Below are positions 19,294-29,299 of a DNA stretch of 34,083 bases, piece by piece. The position numbers and the translations under genes were made by a program. The notes beneath the pieces were generated by a model, which saw nothing but the letters and a program-made list of their open reading frames with translations, was not told the origin of the DNA and did no database searches. Positions within the stretch are counted from its first letter, which is position 1. Every line of letters begins with the position of its first letter. This DNA is from Pavlovales sp. CCMP2436 (Eukaryota; Haptophyta; Pavlovophyceae; Pavlovales), in the NCBI GenBank assembly GCA_026770615.1, contig MU631308.1, forward strand, positions 815,033 to 849,115. The letters run 5' to 3'.

Positions 19294-19924
19294 CGGTCCC
19301 AACCCTGAGCCTTATCCTATTCAATCCTATATTATAGGATGGGGCCGCACGGTCGCCGTGTGTCTCTATTTCGTTCTCTTGAGCTGAGCCTTGGAACGTA
19401 GGGTCTCAAGACGCCAATAAAAAGCCTCGAACCTTCAGGAGTTCCTCAATAACTACTTTAGCATACCTTATTAAATGCCAAAATTAATTAATTTGACATA
19501 TCCTATTAGATAGAATATTGGCCAATAGGATGGCAACTAAGTGGTCACGTGGCGGCACCAGGGGCGAGTAGGACACATCTGAGGGTGTCTAAACTGCCCC
19601 ACACACCACGGCGAGCCCTCCCTCCGCTCTGAGCAGGTCCGCGTCGATGCGCTGGCAAGCTGCTGGCACGTGCGCCCACGTGCCCGAAATTCGGCCCCCA
19701 TGCTGAAATTTCAAAAAAAAATTAGTATTTCAAGAGATCATAACAGACCAACAGGAGGCCGCATCGTCAATCTGATTGATTCCTGGCTATCCCCATGATG
19801 TGGCGTCCAAGGCAATGTGCGGCGACCCTACGTCCTTGCCGCGCGGTTCGTCTGCTACAGCGTGACGAACCCATCCTATTAGATAGGCTCTACATCCTTT
19901 CGGATAGGCTCAGGGTTGGGACCG
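19294..19924. mobile_element. TIR transposon copy 2 (631 bp)
   Basis: Terminal inverted repeats CGGTCCCAACCCTGAGCC and GGCTCAGGGTTGGGACCG are perfect over 18 bp. The 4-bp duplication is ACTT (19290-19293, 19925-19928). Internally it has TCCTATT/AATAGGA motifs and a short GC-rich core with an A run near 19720. Excision joins KLTL to GELLGPEL in the LINE C frame. No coding capacity. Confidence 0.9.
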
Positions 19925-19928
19925 ACTT

Positions 19929-21110
19929 GGTGAGCTCCTCGGACCGGAACTGAACGCTTCATTAATAGCCACCGGGAAAGCCAAATTTCAAGGCGGCCTA
20001 ACCAAAAAGCTACGGAGCCAACTACAGACCCAACTCAACAGACCACTCGCCGACACACTCCAACTGTGCCAACCCATACAAGGGCAAATAGACGGAACAA
20101 CAGATCTAGACCGTGCCATTCTCTCGCCCAACCCCACAGCAGCGATAGAACGGTCGATCAAGAGGAACATCCAGCTGAACGGTTCATCAAGTGCACAAAC
20201 AAACGAGGATCCCTGGGTCTCAGAAAGCAAAGCCTTCTTCGCAAAAGAATGGGTCTCTAATTGGAAGGCAGGCAACGAACACCACATCCCACCATCTATT
20301 TTGAAAAATCCGGACAGCTGCAACCCTCCAAGCCCTCCCACGTTTTGCTGCATCCGCAGGTGCTAGATCCCACACGGCACACCTACGAAACGCACACCTG
20401 GACACACACGACAAAACACTAGGAGCAGCCCTCCCGGGAGGCTCAGTCACCGACGTAGCAGTTGATGGCTCCAACAAGGAGACGACAGGGAAAACCGCAG
20501 GAGGCGTCGCCTACCTAATCAACTACCCAGACGGAAGACAGGAAATACACATGACCAACGTCATACGCCCATGGGACAAAGATGCTCTAGACAGCGAGCT
20601 TACAGCTGCGACACTCAGTCTCCGACTCAAATCCCTCCAAACACAGACGACACTCACCAGCCTCAACCCACTTAGAAATTGTGGCGCTTAAACCCCAACT
20701 GCAACACAACCACAAACACCGCCCAACAACCCCAACACCGACCAACAACCCCAACACCAAGGCAAAAACGAAATAGCCACGCCAAGCCGACAGTCACAAC
20801 TCCGAAGACTCAGCGAACTCCTCACACGCAACACACGCCGGCAACACCCACACTTTCAAGCACCAAAAAGCCCACAAAGCGGACTCTTTCCTCAGACCAC
20901 TGACAAGAGACCCAACAATTGACACAGTCAGCCAAATCTACATTATAGACAACGCGGGAACCACTGCCCTCATCGCCAAGACCAACGAGAAGGCCAACGA
21001 GATACAACCACCGCCCACGGCAAGGGGAGTACCAACGCCAGCCTATGACGCAGTACATGTGACACTCAACGTCTGCGCTGACTGGGCCGCCAGGCAAGTG
21101 GCAGTGGAGA
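19929..21110 (+). pseudogene. LINE C linker and RNase H
   Basis: The frame from 19929 (GELLGPELNASLIATGKAKF) is an open basic linker of about 130 residues. After a frameshift near 20320 comes VAVDGSNKETTGKTAGGVAY, with the first catalytic Asp codon at 20464-20466, then DSELTAATLSLRLKSL with the catalytic Glu at 20596-20598. Two further frames bring IYIIDNAGTTALIAK and VTLNVCADWAARQVAV, matching the final N-x-x-AD-x-A motif of RNase H. The third acidic position, usually TD-x-x-x-A, is not clearly visible around 20650-20700. Confidence 0.65.
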
Positions 21111-21159
21111 ACCAAACCCCCTTTCACGACCTTGGCCCATGCGCCTGGCCGCCAGCAAT

Positions 21160-21834
21160 GTACAGCGCCACAGATAAAGACGGGAACTTTATTGACCACA
21201 GCCTGAACCCAGCGGACGGAACGGACTCAGTCGATCATGACGGGAATTGCTTTCTCTACGCAGCCATGGGAATCGACGGCAGCGGTGCAAGTCACAAACA
21301 AGTAGCAGCGAACCTCCGCGAACGAGCCATAGCTCACGCCCGGGCGCTACCCTAACCGTCCAAAACCACTTGGACCTCAGACGGCCCGATGAAGACCCAA
21401 CAGATCCCTGTGGCAACAGCACCGCTCCTATGTGGTCGATGGCATACCAGGCAAAGGAAGACGGTTGGATACACAACAATATGTTCTACAGCATAGCAAC
21501 CATCCTACGGATCGACATAGCAATAGCCACTCACAAGCAAGTGGGAATAGACGTGACCCCAACCTTATTTATTTATATGGCAGGCCCAGACCTCAACTTA
21601 CCTCACCCAGCCCATCCACTACCAAAACAACTTAAAAGCGTCTAATGGGCGCCACCAGCAGCACCAAGACCAGGGGCACGCAGGCTCCGACACCATTCAC
21701 TAGTCACACTGATAAACACACCCAGACAAACAGACCTCGGACCCACACCCATTTGCGTGATACACAGCAACATCGGCTCACACTACAGAGAAACCCAATC
21801 ACTCATTCCAGGCCAACAGCCGCAACCACCTTAG
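21160..21834 (+). pseudogene. LINE C C-terminal OTU-type cysteine protease
   Basis: OTU domains are papain-fold cysteine proteases that often cleave ubiquitin chains. The DHDGNCFLYAAMGIDGSGAS segment has the family's DGNC(L/F) with catalytic Cys codon at 21248-21250, followed by a KQVAANLRERAIAHARAL helix. After a frameshift near 21355 comes WSMAYQAKEDGWIHNN and FYSIATILRIDIAIA. Past an in-frame TAA at 21643 comes ICVIHSNIGSHYRE with catalytic His at 21781-21783. The order and spacing (Cys to His about 178 codons) fit an OTU domain. It is fused behind RNase H in the same element. A role in element maturation is inferred. Confidence 0.65.
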
Positions 21835-22214
21835 ATGAGGAGAGAGTTTATTTAAGATAAGTGGAGGATTATTGAGTCACCCTGCCGCCTGGGACTAGAC
21901 CAGGGGTTGGAGATTACCGCTTTCAGCGGTTAGACGAGCTGCGCATTAGCGCACGTCATTCTAATTTTATAACACAAAAAACAGGTTCAAACCTAGCTCC
22001 AGTCAGCAGATCCCGGCCTGAAAAAGAAATCCAAACGGAGCGCCCACGAATCCTTCGAAAATAGAGCTGTGCACAGAGTAAGATCCAAAAGTTGCATAGC
22101 AGATCCAGGCCCGGTAAAGTCCGGGCCACAGCGGGCTCCCGTACAGTACGCGGGGCTCGCGCCATCGTGGTTTCGGCTCGAACGGAGCGAGGGCGCCATG
22201 CCAACGCGCTAGCA
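21835..22214. other. 3' region of LINE C and following spacer
   Basis: TAGATGAGGAGAGAGTTTA, then a GC-rich stretch with self-complementary arms (ACCGCTTTCAGCGGT at 21917-21931, and CTGCGCATTAGCGCA). These could form small stems in the element's RNA end. From 21960 to 22214 no gene is supported. Confidence 0.4.
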
Positions 22215-22330
22215 GCCGGTGCGGCCGCAGCCGCCGCAGGTGCCGCCGCCGCAGTCGCCGTCGCAGCCGCCGCTGCCGTCGCAGCCGCGGCCGCCGCCGC
22301 CGCCGCCGCAGCCGCCGCAGCCACCTCTGG
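22215..22330. repeat. (GCC)n-rich trinucleotide tract
   Basis: About 115 bp of GCC/GCA/GTC triplets coding poly-Ala on one frame and Pro/Gln-rich peptide on another. It ends exactly where LINE A copy B begins, so expansion may have occurred at the truncated 5' junction. Confidence 0.85.
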
Positions 22331-23839
22331 CAACACACATGATCGCTAGGCCGGATTACTACACCGGACGGGTCGGTATGAGCATCAAGGAAGAGCTCGC
22401 GAAAGACAGCGAGGGAGACCCCCCAAAGCATGGCGCTTTTAAGCTTCACGCTTCTACACCATAGCCTCGAGATGCATAACCTGCGCGAAGCCGCAATCGA
22501 GGCATCCGCTGCGGCAACCAAGGATAAGATCTCTATATACGACGCGAAAAAGTTCAAGATGGCCTGTTTGGGCCGCACAGGCGGCCGAGAGGGCAGAAAA
22601 GAAACAGACGCAGGTGGGGGCAACCACACCCGCGGGGAAAAATCGGCAGCGAACGCCCACCCCCCCGCCGCCCGCGCAGACAACGCTGCACTACGCCTAC
22701 CCGCTACCCGCGGTACCTCTCCAGGCCATACGAGCAGAGCCACACGAGCGCTTGCGAGGCCCGGACATCCCGGCCACTCCGCAGAACCCGACACCAAACA
22801 TGCCCCCAACGCCACCAGCACGGGCCGTACCCGCTGCACAACACGAGGCCACACCACCAAACATGCCTCCAACGCAACCAGCAAGGGCCCTACCCGCTAC
22901 ACAACACGAGGCCACACCAAGCCCGCCAGGCAAACGCGCATTGAGCCAGGTCAAGCCTGCCCCGCCGTAGAGGCCGCCTCCAGCCACTTCTCTAGCGCCG
23001 CCAGCATCGGCCATACCCATAGAATACGAGGCCACCGTACCAGCTCATCCATGCGCCCGCCCAATGAGCCCGGACAAACCTGCCACAAACTCGCGCATGA
23101 CGCGCTCAGCGTTTAAAAAGGGCCCCCGATGCCAACCAGGCAACAGTACACCAAGCCGCCAGTGACAAACGCCCCAAACCCAAACAGGAGCCAGCGAGCC
23201 CAAAATCAACCCTAGCCGCGCCCAGCAAGCGCACACCGAGCCAGGGCAATCCTGCCAAGCCACAGAAGTCGGCCCCAGCCACCTCCCCACTACCACCAGC
23301 ACCGGCCATACCCACCATACAATACGAGGCCATATCTCAACGCGTGATGCGCTCATCCAAACGCAAACAGGAGCCAGCAAGCCCAGAATCCATCCAACAG
23401 CACAAAAAGAAGGCGCGCCAGATACGCAATTGGAAAAAAAAATGCCCTGAACCAAAACCACTGAGCCCGAGGCCCACCTCAGCGAAGGGGTGGGGTAGAC
23501 CGGGCCCCAGCAAAAGCCTCCCACTTTGTGGTTCCTGCCCCTCGTGGGCAAGAATCACACAATGGGATAATGGCCGTCGGAGTATAGTTGTCTGTGTTAT
23601 GGCGCTACATGATTGTCGCGTTCGCAGGCGTGCGGCAGCTCGAGCGCTCGAGATGCAGAGGAGTTCGGTCAGCAGCAAATCAGTCGAGCAGCGTCGATTG
23701 TCGTTTTGTTGATCAGACTCAGCGGTGGGGACGGTATCCGGTGTGCTCGGAAAGTTCCCCGGATCCGAGTGTTTTTCAACGCTCTGGTCCAGGTTTCAGA
23801 ACCATTCGAGGGCGGACGTATAATTAGAAATTTACACAC
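22331..23839 (+). mobile_element. LINE family A copy B, 5'-truncated, inverted
   Basis: Matches the reverse complement of about 3095-5049 in LINE A (for example ACACACATGATCGCTAGGCC and AGCATCAAGGAAGAGCTCGC). It begins inside the zinc-finger region, runs through the proline-rich tail and ends AAATTTACACAC at 23839. A single extra T near 22440 and other small indels break the frame. It lacks the 455-bp tandem duplication of copy A. 5' truncation is normal for LINE insertions. No target duplication could be confirmed. Confidence 0.88.
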
Positions 23840-23908
23840 CTCAGCCGCCGCAGCCCACGTCAATCGGGCCCACCGACCTACTTCCACCTGAACGTGGGCC
23901 ACATCGGT

Positions 23909-24238
23909 GATGACCTATTTTTGTGTCGGATCCGTGGAAAGCTTATGTATGGATAAGTTTGGGATCGGATCCGCAGAAAGCTTAATTACTGTTTGGATCT
24001 GTTTTTGTGTCGGATCCGTGGATACCGTATTTTGGATCTGTTTTTTGGCGGATCCAGAAAAAAGCTTACTGCTGGATCTGTTTTTGTGTCGGATCCGTAG
24101 ATGCCTTATTTTGGATCTGTTTTTCGGCGGATCTGAAAATAGCTTATTTTGGATCTGTTTTTTGACGGATCCACGAATCGATTTAGTTTGGATCTAAATT
24201 TGGGTCGGATCCGCAGCGCCTTCAGGTGGATCCGTGGT
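23909..24238. repeat. GGATCC-spaced satellite, about 39-bp period
   Basis: GGATCC or GGATCT within a TTTTTGTGTCGGATCCGTGG context recurs at 23928, 23967, 24012, 24050, 24091, 24129, 24167, 24207 and 24228. Spacing is 38-45 bp except for the last. An open plus frame across it (CFCVGSV, ICFLADP) is a by-product of the repeat. Confidence 0.9.
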
Positions 24239-24299
24239 GACATTTGATCTCATCACACTGTAGAATACATATATATATATAGCCTGTAAAGTTGCCTCT

Positions 24300-24600
24300 G
24301 GCGCAGAGGAGGCGGCGCGCGCGCCAGAGGCGCCCGCAACGTGTCCAGCCGCAGCCGTTGTTGTCGTAGTCTTGGAAATCTTGATCGTCGTCTCCACGTG
24401 CAGCCTGCTGCCGCGCGCAGCAAAACCCGCCCTACTCGCAGGGAGGCGCATCGTCGTCGTGGTCTTGGTAGCCTTGATCGTCGTCTCTGCGTGCCGGCAG
24501 CCTTGATAGTCGTTTTCGCCCGCCGATTCGCACGACGGAAGCAGTAGCATGGTGACGAAGAGCATCATGGTGGCGCACCAGGCAGTGCCTCCCTCGGGGG
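24300..24600 (-). CDS. Possible small secreted Thr-rich protein, weak
   Basis: Within a minus frame (24727-24194), ATG codons near 24570 would start MMLFVTMLLLPSCES, a plausible signal peptide, followed by a duplicated segment (AETTIKATKTTTT and VETTIKISKTTTT) of about 32-35 residues encoded by a GTCGTCGT-type minisatellite. No domain is recognised. The repeat DNA alone could keep the frame open, so coding is doubtful. Confidence 0.2.
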
Positions 24601-24710
24601 GCACCGTGTCCAACTTGCCGCGAAAGCGGAGCAGCGGGGTTACGATGGCGGAAGGAGGCAGTCGGTTACAGGATACAGGCTGTCGGAGATTATTAGTCTG
24701 TTTATTATGT

Positions 24711-24755
24711 TTATGATAGGGATTCAAGCTGGCGTCTGACAGTTCTGAATGTTGC
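24711..24755 (+). repeat. 40-bp module R3, copy
   Basis: GATAGGGATTCAAGCTGGCG followed by TCTGACAGTTCTGAATGTTG. The same module is at 30411-30455, where both copies begin at the identical TTATGATAGG junction, and within LINE A at about 7777-7817. It is probably a LINE A fragment. Confidence 0.7.
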
Positions 24756-24839
24756 TACAGTTGCGTAATGTGCGCAGACGAGCTGAATTTTGAGACGAGC
24801 GAGAGGCAGCGGCGGCCGGTCAGCGCGCGCCAGTCAGAA

Positions 24840-24995
24840 AGTCGTAGTCGATTGTCGTGTGTCTGATCAGCCTTAGCGGTGGGGACGGTATCCGTATGAT
24901 CTGCTACGGTCCCTTGATCTGATAGTGTTCTTCACAACGCTTGGGTCCTGTGGAGACCTGTCAGGTGACGGACGTTAATCTAGATATTTACACAC
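24840..24995 (+). mobile_element. LINE A-related 3' end fragment
   Basis: Diverged match to the last 150 bp of LINE A copies: the CGATTGTCG start, GATCAG, AGCGGTGGGGACGGTATCC, a CAACGCT-GGTCC segment, and the TATTTACACAC end. It shows that the shared 3' end is the conserved unit of the family. Confidence 0.65.
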
Positions 24996-25320
24996 AACCC
25001 GACGTGCCCGCCGGCTGAAAAGTGAGGGGCAGTCACCTGGGACCTGGGACGCATTTGGCTAGTCGACAAGCGCCCACTAATTAACTATAAATTTACACAC
25101 ACTAATAATAAAAGATGAGTGCTCACGTAAAAAAAAAAATGCATGAAATGGTGAGTTTTTAACTTGTTAGAACTCAGCCGTCTACGTCGCGATGACTCGG
25201 ATCCCAGTCGCACCAAGCCTGAAGGTGGTAACAACCGCTGCTGTGTAGGCGGGCCTGATGCTTGCCAGGGATGCTCTCTGAGCGCGCCATGCCGCCTTTG
25301 AGGTGTACAGATGCGGCCGT
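24996..25320 (+). repeat. Dispersed 320-bp repeat (R4), copy 1
   Basis: From CCCGACGTGCCCGCCGGCTG through GGCGGGCCTGATGC this matches 31024-31330 (CCCGACGTCCCCGTCAGCTG to GGCGGGCCTGGTGC) with moderate divergence and an AT-rich middle. No ORF is conserved between the two. The GGGCCTGGT-type end recalled 5S rRNA but does not hold up. Confidence 0.65.
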
Positions 25321-25353
25321 CGCGCCCTCGTTCGCCTGGGACGGGGTGCGATC

Positions 25354-25513
25354 AGGCGGGTCTTCGGATGAGAAGGGGACACGGCTCGCCTACGAGGCGC
25401 GCGACTCCAGCCTCTAGGGCATTCTCCCGGTCCCCGAGCCTTCTAGGGGAGGCGGGGAGCCGTCGAGCGTCTCGCATACGAGCCGTGTGCCCTTTAATCT
25501 CCGAAGATCCGCC
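25354..25513. repeat. Imperfect 41-bp inverted repeat
   Basis: Arms at 25354-25395 (GCGGGTCTTCGGATGAGAAG start) and 25473-25513 are inverted copies with several mismatches around a 77-bp centre. It could be a small hairpin element. No target duplication is seen. Confidence 0.55.
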
Positions 25514-25668
25514 TCATCGCCCCCCGCCTCAGGCAAACGAGGGCAACTACAGTACGAATAATTGTTGCAAATATTTATTTATTTATTTACGACGCGAGCA
25601 CTAGTTTTTTTTCGTATAGGCTGCTTGTCACCATGTCAAATGCACCCTAGGTCCCATGCGACTGCCCT

Positions 25669-25908
25669 CTAACTTTTTAGCCGGTGGGGACATCGGGAAA
25701 GCCAAGATGCACTTATTTTACATAGGTTCGGTTCAGGGTTGGGTTGGGGATGGGGACTTGGACATGGAGCCGGGGCCGAGTCGACGATCATCGGTTCGGA
25801 CGGCGCAGCGCCTGCTGCAGCAGATGAAGGCGCACGCCCGAGCCACTCGGAGAGCGACATTGTGGGTGCTGACGGACCATCGTGATTAGCCTTTTTAAAA
25901 GCCGTCAT
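25669..25908 (-). CDS. Possible short N-terminal exon, unrecognised
   Basis: A 79-residue frame starting MTAFKKANHDGPSAPTMSLS and continuing into a Ser/Ala/Pro-rich stretch. It stops where the inverted-repeat DNA at 25667 begins, so any gene here has been truncated or continues by splicing. No family recognised. Confidence 0.2.
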   Translation of the reverse strand: MTAFKKANHDGPSAPTMSLSEWLGRAPSSAAAGAAPSEPMIVDSAPAPCPSPHPQPNPEPNLCKISASWLSRCPHRLKS

Positions 25909-26760
25909 CTTTTTTGATTTTAAATCAGGAGGTACCTGTCCAACAGACTGCCTCAGATCTCATAGGACGATAGACTACAATTTTAGAATGACGTGTCCTA
26001 TGACAGCTCGCCTAGAGACGACGATCTTTTCAATGGCTGTTGCGAAAGCGCCCACCTTAACCAACCGCAACGCCGAGAATTCTAATATCCGACCGTTCGT
26101 GGGCAAGCCTTGTGAGAGCTTGCCTGCGTACTGTAGCCAGGCTGTAGCGGGCAAACCAGTGGCGGGGTTTTCAAAACCGGCGCCTCGCTCGTCAGCCCTC
26201 GCAGGTTACTCGCCGTGATGCAGTATGCTGCCAATAAGGTTCAGGGAGGTCGCGCAAGTGGTGCCGTTGAAGCCTTGTGATCGTCTTTGTCTGCTTCTTC
26301 GCCTTGAACATCGCTCTGGGCGATTTGACGAGATGCAGCTTCTTCACAGAGCAGGTCGGAGCGCAGCGCGCCCGTCGCTGTGGGGGAGAACGTGTTTCGA
26401 TATATGTGTCACGACATATATGTATGTCAGTGTTCCGATACTGTACTGAACTCTGAAAATTAGTACATTAACGGCTTAGCATTGTTCAACAGGTGATGGT
26501 GTTCACTCGCTGACTTGAACTCTTATAATACAAGTACAACGCCTAATAGTAATCACATTGTTCTTGCTAATCTCATTGCATCGATATAAAATAACACGAA
26601 CCCGGGTGTTTGCGTTATATCTGCGAGCTAGTATTATACTAATGTTATACGCGTAGGAGCCTGCGTCGGAGCGCTAAGATCAGTTTGACTTGAATTTAAA
26701 ACGTACCGCCAGCCCGAACCCCCCTACATGAATATATTTATCGGGTTCCTGGGCGGATAC
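25909..26760. other. Intergenic, dispersed repeats only
   Basis: No gene supported at 25909-26469; the plus frames at 25988-26218 and 26225-26449 lack recognisable features. At 26470-26518 lies a shortened R1 repeat, and about 26645-26730 is a minus copy of the 84-bp short insert (GCCAGCCCGAACCCCCCTAC). Confidence 0.5.
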
Positions 26761-27039
26761 GATCATCGGCGGAACGCTGTGCGGCTGGCCGGGCAACTTG
26801 AGCTCTTAAAGAGGCAGCGATGTCGGTTCCCCTGCAATGGAGACCATAATCGCCAGATCACGCAGAATGAGTGTGCGAGTCGTGGAGTGCAGTTATCAAA
26901 TGTACAGAGTGCACAGGCGGCGACGACAGTGTGGCCGTTCGGGTATCCGTAGTGTTGTGCCATGCGGTGTGTGCGACTGTGCGAGTCGAGATAGATGACC
27001 GGCGATGATACTGGAGCGTCGAGCGAGACTGCGGCTGGA

Positions 27040-29233
27040 TTAGCCGCGCATCTCGCTGGCGTTCGGCTGGCGGGCGGGGTTTGACATCGCATTGAGCCCC
27101 TGCGCGGCCTCGAGGACGTGCGAGCTGGCGACGCGAGGGGGAGCGCGCACCGCCGGTGAGCCGCTTCGGATGGGCGCCATGACGTACGCTGGATACTGGC
27201 CGGCCGGCGAGCCCCTGGCGGTGACGAAGGCGGTTTGGGGCGGGGTGGCTGGTCGCCAGCATCCCGCCCCGGCCGCCTGCGCACCCTGTACCCACTGCGC
27301 GGTGGGCAGGTTTGACGGCCGCTGCGGCGCAGGCGAGTAGAAATCGCGTGTTGCGCTGGGCGCGCGGTCGTGCTGCGCTGCGTACGATTGCTGCGGCTGG
27401 TTGAAGTAGAGGCCGCTGCGCTGGCCTGGCTGCGCAAGGCCCCCTGAGTAGTTGTCAAACTTGCGCGCGGCGCTCGGATGCTGCTGCGAAGGATGCTGCA
27501 TTGGCTGCTGGTGCTGGTTGCCACGGGAGAAGTGGAGTTGTGAGACGGACTGCGGTGAGCGCTGCTGCTGCTTGACGGAGCTCGGTGATCCGTACGACGG
27601 GCTGGCGCCTGTGCCGTAGAGGTGCTCGTGCGCCGGGCTACCGCGTGCCACCGTCGGCGGGCAGAGCTGCTGCCACGCCGAGCCGTTGGTCACGTAATAG
27701 ACGGGGCGCACCGGCATGCTATCGTAGTATGACACCGCCTGCTTCTCCTTCGGCATGCGCGTACCACTCGCCATCAGCCCCTGCGGCTGCGATTGCTGCA
27801 TCTGCTGCTGCTGCTTCTGCTTCTGCTGCCGCTGCTGCTGCATCTGCTGCATCTGCTGCATCTGCTGCTGCACTTTCTGCTGCGCCTGCTGCTGCTGCAT
27901 CTCCAGGACTTGAGGCTGCATGAGCTGCTGCTGCTGCTGTAGCCGCAGCTGCTGCTGATGCCACTGCTGCATCAGCTGCCGCTGCTGCTGCAGCCGCTGT
28001 ACCTGCTGCTGCTGCTGCGGCGGCTGCTGCTCGACACGTGCGATGAGGCCGAGCACCGACGAGCGCGGCAGCTGCGTGTATTGGAGGCTTGCCGTCGCCG
28101 ATGCCAGCTGCGTTGCTGCTTCGGCGGGCGGCTGCGCCTCCGCCGGCCACACGGGCGGCGGGGCGGAGGAGCGCGCGTTGTCGCTACACGTCGCCATGCG
28201 CTTGGCGGGGCGGACGACGGCTGTCGTCGACGTTGCGCGGCAGCTGCCGCCCTCTTGAGAAAGCTCCAGCGAGCGCGGGCGCCGGTTGTCGCGCGCGTGC
28301 GGGTTTTTGTGCAGCTCCTTGTGGCGCGTGAGTGTGCCCGACTCCATGAAGCTCTTGCCGCAGTTGGGGTGCTCGCACGTGTAGGGGCGCTCGCCGGTGT
28401 GCACGCGCATGTGGACGGTGAGCGCGCACGAGTCCTTATACGCCTTGTCGCAGCCCTCATGCCTACTCGGTACAATGGTATGCAACGGGTCAGTGGCGGC
28501 CGAGTGTGTGTGGCAGACATCATGCATTGAGCAGCAAAGCGCGCGGCAGAAGAAGAGGGCAGCGCGCACTGGCAGCCGAAGCGGCGCTCATCCGAGTGCA
28601 CGCGCATGTGACGGCTGAGCGCGCCCGAGGCCTTGAAGGCTTCGTTGCAGGCCTCGACCTGGCACACAAACGGGCGCTCGCCTGCGAGCGCGCGGGAGAA
28701 TGAAGGAATGGGCAAACGCAACTTGTCAGAGACGATGCTCGCGATATCGCGCGACGGGGGGTGGGCGTTGCGGCGGCGCGCGTACCGGAGTGGACGCGCG
28801 TGTGCATCGTGAGCGCGCCCGACTCGCGGAAGGCCTTGGTGCAACCCGGGTGCAGGCACATGTAGGGGAGGTCGCCTGAGTGGCTGCGCATGTGCCGCTT
28901 CATCGCCGAGCGGTGCTGAAAGTGCTGCTCGCAGCCCTCCTCGGGGCAGACGAGAGGCCGGTCGTCGTCGTCGTCGCCGTCCTCCGCCGCGCCGTACGCC
29001 GGCGCGAGAGGACGGAAAAGGCCGCTGTCGTCCTCCTCGTCGTACTCATCGTCCTCGTCGTCGTCAAGCATACTGCTGCCGCGCTCCTTATCCTCGAGGT
29101 CCCGCGCCTCCGAGAAAAGCGCGGGCAGGAGAGTGGCGCGCGCGCCCCCCTCGACGTCGTAGAAGCCACCGCCGCCCTCGCCGTCCCCGCCGCCGCCCTC
29201 GCCCGGGCCACGTGCAAGCATGTTGAAGGCCAT
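27040..29233 (-). CDS. C2H2 zinc-finger protein with Gln-rich C-terminus, three exons
   Basis: Exons 29233-28786, 28681-28570 and 28462-27040 give 660 residues. Introns of 104 bp (28785-28682) and 107 bp (28569-28463) are GT-AG, and removing them restores HSGERPF and FGCQHEGC exactly. After an acidic N-terminus (LDDDEDDEYDEEDD) come five adjacent C2H2 fingers: LVCPEEGC, YMCLHPGC, FVCQVEAC, FGCQHEGC and YTCEHPNC, each followed by H-x3-H or the like and joined by GE(R)P-type linkers. This predicts a nuclear DNA-binding regulator. A long Gln tract with Met, Leu and Arg follows, encoded by CAG/CTG-rich DNA (27790-28030), possibly an activation domain. An upstream ATG at 29302 would add 23 residues; 29233 has the better G+4 context. 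It is the best-supported host gene here. The target genes cannot be told. Confidence 0.85.
27785..28030. repeat. CTG/CAG trinucleotide-rich tract
   Basis: Imperfect (CTG)n on plus, reading as polyglutamine with Met, Arg and Leu interruptions in the zinc-finger gene. Such tracts are prone to length change. Confidence 0.9.
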
Positions 29234-29299
29234 GATACTATCTACGTCCCAGGTCTCGGTCCAAACTGAGCGCTGCCGTTGATGGATGTGTCCCTCTGG

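Larger units (their letters stand above)
18169..21875 (+). mobile_element. Dead LINE, family C (RT, RNase H, OTU protease)
   Basis: Plus-strand order: RT palm and thumb (18169-19293), long linker (19929-20330), RNase H (20440-21110) and OTU cysteine protease (21160-21834), then a 3' region to about 21875. It is interrupted by an 84-bp insert at 19018-19101 and TIR copy 2 at 19294-19924. Excising both with their target duplications restores the frame across each site. Separate stops (18587, 21643) and frameshifts (about 18950, 19185, 20320, 20930, 21355) kill it. The RT N-terminus is missing at the copy 3 junction. Confidence 0.8.

Noticed and set aside
6086..19924. TIR elements as introners (spliceable transposons)
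   Set aside because: Candidate GT and AG sites near both ends exist, but splicing them would leave 17 extra bases in both host frames, so no frame is restored.
21900..21960. tRNA-like fold after LINE C
   Set aside because: Two small stems are visible, but no cloverleaf, anticodon arm spacing or T-loop GTTCRANNC could be fitted.
23907..24197. Cys-rich repeat protein
   Set aside because: Open only because of the GGATCC satellite. Unit spacing varies (38-45 bp), so the repeated peptide does not keep a single frame.
27719..28150. Poly-Ala ORF on minus and poly-Leu/Ala ORFs on plus
   Set aside because: Frame-shifted readings of the CAG tract in the zinc-finger gene.
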